NCBI GenBank assembly: GCA_903915655.1
Contig: CAIWTU010000157.1
Span: forward strand, 1-64,000
DNA: 64,000 nucleotides
Origin: an uncultured Geobacter sp.
Lineage (GTDB): Bacteria; Desulfobacterota; Desulfuromonadia; Geobacterales; Geobacteraceae
Reading direction: 5' to 3'
In this document: piece after piece, positions 62,020-64,000 of the stretch
Numbering within the stretch: position 1 is the stretch's first letter
Layout: each line of letters opens with the position of its first letter
Program-made: the position numbers and the translations under genes
Notes under the pieces: model-generated
Databases searched by the model: none
What the model saw: the letters and a program-made list of their open reading frames with translations, nothing else
Told to the model about the DNA's origin: nothing

Positions 62020-62880
62020 ATGCAACTTACCGGAAAAACAAGAGTTTTGGGAATCATAGGGCATCCGGTTGCTCATTCCCTTTCACCGCTTATGCAAAAT
62101 GCAGCGATTGTGGCACTCGGTCTGGACTATATCTATGTACCATTCCCGGTTGAACCGCAGGATCTTCCCGGTGCGGTGAAAGGCCTCCGTTCATTGGGTG
62201 TTCATGGGTTTAACGTTACCCTGCCTTACAAGACAGCTATTATTCCTTTGCTGGACAGGATTTCACCGGAGGCGGAGTTGAGCGGAGCGGTCAACACCGT
62301 AAAGCGTGAAGATGGTCTCTTGATTGGCTATAATACCGATGGGACCGGTTTCATAAAATCTCTTGCAGTTGATCTTTGCTTTAACCCGCTTGGGGCCACG
62401 GTCCTTATCCTCGGAGCAGGTGGAGCTGCAAGGGGCGCTACAGCCGCACTTTGCAGCTCTGGTGTCAGGAAAATTATTGTCGCCAATCGGACGATGGAGA
62501 ATGCTCTGGCCCTCGTAACTTCATTTTCAGACAAATATCGGGGTATAGAATTTGGGCTTTCTTCCCTGGAAACAAAGGAGCTCGCCGGCCCCTTGGGAGC
62601 GGCGAATCTCCTGGTAAATACCACCTCCGTCGGAATGAGCGGCAGCTCTTTCAATAACCTTGATCTGGAGGTGATGACGACCGGCGCGAAGGTTTATGAT
62701 ATGGTCTATTCTCCTCCGGAAACCCCGTTGATTGCTGCGGCAAAGAGACGGAATCTTTCCTGCGCCAACGGGCTTGGAATGCTGGCTGCCCAGGGAGAAA
62801 ATGCATTCTATCTCTGGACGGGGGTGACGCCACCTCCGGGAACCATGAAAACCATGCTCCTGAAGGCGATCAATCTATAA
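62020..62880 (+). CDS. aroE: Shikimate dehydrogenase
   Basis: 286 residues. NADP-dependent reduction of 3-dehydroshikimate. HSLSPLMQNAAI, FNVTLPYK (catalytic Lys), NTDGTGF (Asp) and the Rossmann GAGGAARGA with NRT are present; the N-terminus reads IIGHPVAHSLSP. ATG at 62020 follows CAAGGATAG. Adjacent to pilB, the order I recall from Geobacter genomes. Confidence 0.96.
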   Translation: MQLTGKTRVLGIIGHPVAHSLSPLMQNAAIVALGLDYIYVPFPVEPQDLPGAVKGLRSLGVHGFNVTLPYKTAIIPLLDRISPEAELSGAVNTVKREDGLLIGYNTDGTGFIKSLAVDLCFNPLGATVLILGAGGAARGATAALCSSGVRKIIVANRTMENALALVTSFSDKYRGIEFGLSSLETKELAGPLGAANLLVNTTSVGMSGSSFNNLDLEVMTTGAKVYDMVYSPPETPLIAAAKRRNLSCANGLGMLAAQGENAFYLWTGVTPPPGTMKTMLLKAINL

Positions 62881-62884
62881 GTGC

Positions 62885-62913
62885 TTGACATTAGATATCA
62901 TTCAAAATACTAT
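62885..62913 (+). promoter_or_regulatory. Sigma-70-type promoter for pilB
   Basis: TTGACA at 62885-62890, 17-bp spacer, TACTAT at 62908-62913, 5 bp after the aroE stop. The predicted leader to the pilB ATG is about 165 nt and carries hairpin element copy 3. Confidence 0.65.
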
Positions 62914-62923
62914 TTCCGTTGAG

Positions 62924-62991
62924 GTTCTTGCAATACTCCAATAATGTCAAAAAAGTCCCTCCCCGGGGGAGGGTGATTATTTTTGCACGAG
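62924..62991. repeat. Dispersed hairpin element, copy 3
   Basis: GTTCTTGCAA...AAAAAAGTCCCTCCCC and GGGGAGGG..ATTTTTGCACGAG parallel copy 2 segment by segment. The centre CCCTCCCCGGGGGAGGG is nearly palindromic. It falls in the pilB leader. The remainder to 63083 shows nothing else. Confidence 0.6.
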
Positions 62992-63083
62992 GTTCTGTTC
63001 TCATCCCGGTTAATTCCCCTCCGGAAACTCTGGATGAGCGGCTGTACGTTTTAAATTCGGAAAATCAAGCGATTGGGGTCTAT

Positions 63084-64000
63084 ATGCAGTCCAGCAGGTT
63101 GGGTGATCTCCTTGTAAGAAGTGATCTTATTACAAAGGAACAATTGAAGAAAGCCCTTGAGGAACAGTCGGAATCAGCCGGTCAGCTCAGGCTTGGTTCT
63201 CTTCTGATCAAAAATGATTTTATCACCGAAGTCGAACTTACCTCCTTTCTCTCCAAACATTACAGCGTTCCCTCTATAAACCTTTCGGAATTCGAGATCG
63301 ATCCTGCGACCATAAAGCTCATTCCTATTGATCTGGTCCAGAAGTACCAGGTGATTCCGGTAAACCGCTCCGGCTCAACTCTTATCATCGCCATGGGTGA
63401 TCCTTCCAATATTTTTGCCATCGATGATATAAAGTTCATGACGGGCTACAATGTGGAAGTTGTTGTCGCCTCTGATTCCGGAATCAAGGCAGCCATAGAC
63501 AAGTATTACGATCAGTCCGCTTCCCTCTCCGACATGATGACCGACCTGGAAATGGAGGATTTCGAGGTAATCGGCGAGGAGGAAAAAGTTGATGTTTCCT
63601 CTCTGGAGCGTGCTACTGAGGATGCCCCTGTCATTAAACTGGTCAATCTGATACTCAGTGACGCCATAAAAAAGAAGGCGAGTGATATTCATATCGAGCC
63701 ATACGAACGTTCTTTCCGGGTACGGTACAGAATTGACGGTATACTGTATGAAGTTATGAAACCGCCGATGAAGCTGAAAAATGCCATTACCTCACGTATC
63801 AAGATAATGGCGGAGCTTGATATTGCCGAGCGGAGACTTCCCCAGGACGGCCGGATCAAGATAAAGCTGGGAGGGGGTAAAGACATGGACTTCCGGGTGT
63901 CGGCGCTACCCACCCTTTTTGGGGAGAAGATCGTTCTCAGGCTTCTCGACAAATCGAATCTGCAGCTTGATATGACCAAACTTGGTTATGAGCCGTCAGC
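63084..64000 (+). CDS. pilB: Type IV pilus assembly ATPase PilB, 5' part (cut by window edge)
   Basis: 305 codons are visible; the catalytic part lies beyond. N-terminal MshEN-like domain (RLGDLLVRSDLITKEQLKKAL, LGSLLIKNDFITEVEL, IPIDLVQKYQVIPV) and then ASDIHIEPYERSFRVRYRIDG, SRIKIMAELDIAERRLPQDGR and GEKIVLRLLD typify PilB. It would drive pilus extension. The Geobacter-type location beside aroE supports assignment as the true pilB, in contrast to the two related ATPases at 8.3 and 14.1 kb. Confidence 0.93.
   Translation, partial: MQSSRLGDLLVRSDLITKEQLKKALEEQSESAGQLRLGSLLIKNDFITEVELTSFLSKHYSVPSINLSEFEIDPATIKLIPIDLVQKYQVIPVNRSGSTLIIAMGDPSNIFAIDDIKFMTGYNVEVVVASDSGIKAAIDKYYDQSASLSDMMTDLEMEDFEVIGEEEKVDVSSLERATEDAPVIKLVNLILSDAIKKKASDIHIEPYERSFRVRYRIDGILYEVMKPPMKLKNAITSRIKIMAELDIAERRLPQDGRIKIKLGGGKDMDFRVSALPTLFGEKIVLRLLDKSNLQLDMTKLGYEPS

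Noticed and set aside
1-64000. CRISPR array or prophage
   Set aside because: No regularly spaced direct repeats with unique spacers, and no capsid, terminase or integrase genes were seen.

Overview
The window looks like chromosomal DNA of a Geobacter-type member of the Desulfuromonadia (former delta-proteobacteria). The basis is the aroE-pilB junction at the right edge (aroE beside the pilB end of the pil cluster, as I recall it from Geobacter), the many PilB/GspE-like ATPases and response regulators carrying the FxxKPW motif typical of that group, a PEP-CTERM exported protein, and numerous short hairpin repeats between genes. The species is not identifiable by eye. Genes are densely packed and most are intact housekeeping genes.

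Layout. 1-140: end of an IS256-family insertion sequence cut by the window edge. 374-2806: a small unknown gene and a UvrD/Rep helicase. 3080-16029: an unusual signalling and motor cluster, all on the + strand: histidine kinase, receiver-PAS regulator, receiver-HD-GYP c-di-GMP phosphodiesterase, MglA-like GTPase, second histidine kinase, a receiver fused to a PilB/GspE ATPase with extra zinc ribbons, a membrane protein with a degenerate receiver, an exported repeat protein, and a second PilB-like ATPase with a duplicated N-terminal domain. This is the most original part of the window. 16101-21037: ychF, tRNA-Leu, secG and the glycolytic operon gap-pgk-tpiA. 21388-36165: WalJ-like hydrolase, purB-mscS-purL-purQ, purF-pyrE, a YkgJ-like protein, purM-purN on the other strand, rimI-pyrK-pyrD and a nitroreductase, i.e. 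most of purine synthesis and part of pyrimidine synthesis. 36432-37275: a PEP-CTERM gene behind a sigma-54-type promoter. 37380-40997 (minus): aldolase-like protein, rsmD, coaD, aspartate aminotransferase, DUF1858 protein. 41357-45151: dGTPase, corA, polyphosphate:AMP phosphotransferase. 45599-47690 (minus): SOS cassette lexA, an 82-residue protein, dinB, with a palindromic operator over the lexA promoter. 47787-54360: two minus-strand genes, then dCMP deaminase, nrdR, ribD, ribE, and a lytic transglycosylase on the minus strand. 54649-62880: rnr, tatC, ribF, two membrane proteins, aroE. 63084-64000: 5' part of pilB.

How it fits together. The cluster at 3-16 kb could couple phosphorelay input and c-di-GMP turnover (HD-GYP) to two ATPases whose N-terminal domains resemble the c-di-GMP-binding MshEN domain, with an MglA-like GTPase as a possible polarity switch. 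No pilin, secretin or platform protein is encoded nearby, so the ATPases would have to act on machinery elsewhere; the true pilB starts only at the right edge. A mobile hairpin element of about 65-75 bp recurs at 41.2, 61.8 and 62.9 kb and possibly inside a gene at 11.3 kb. Start sites were adjusted where a ribosome binding site and family alignment favoured an internal ATG, GTG or TTG.
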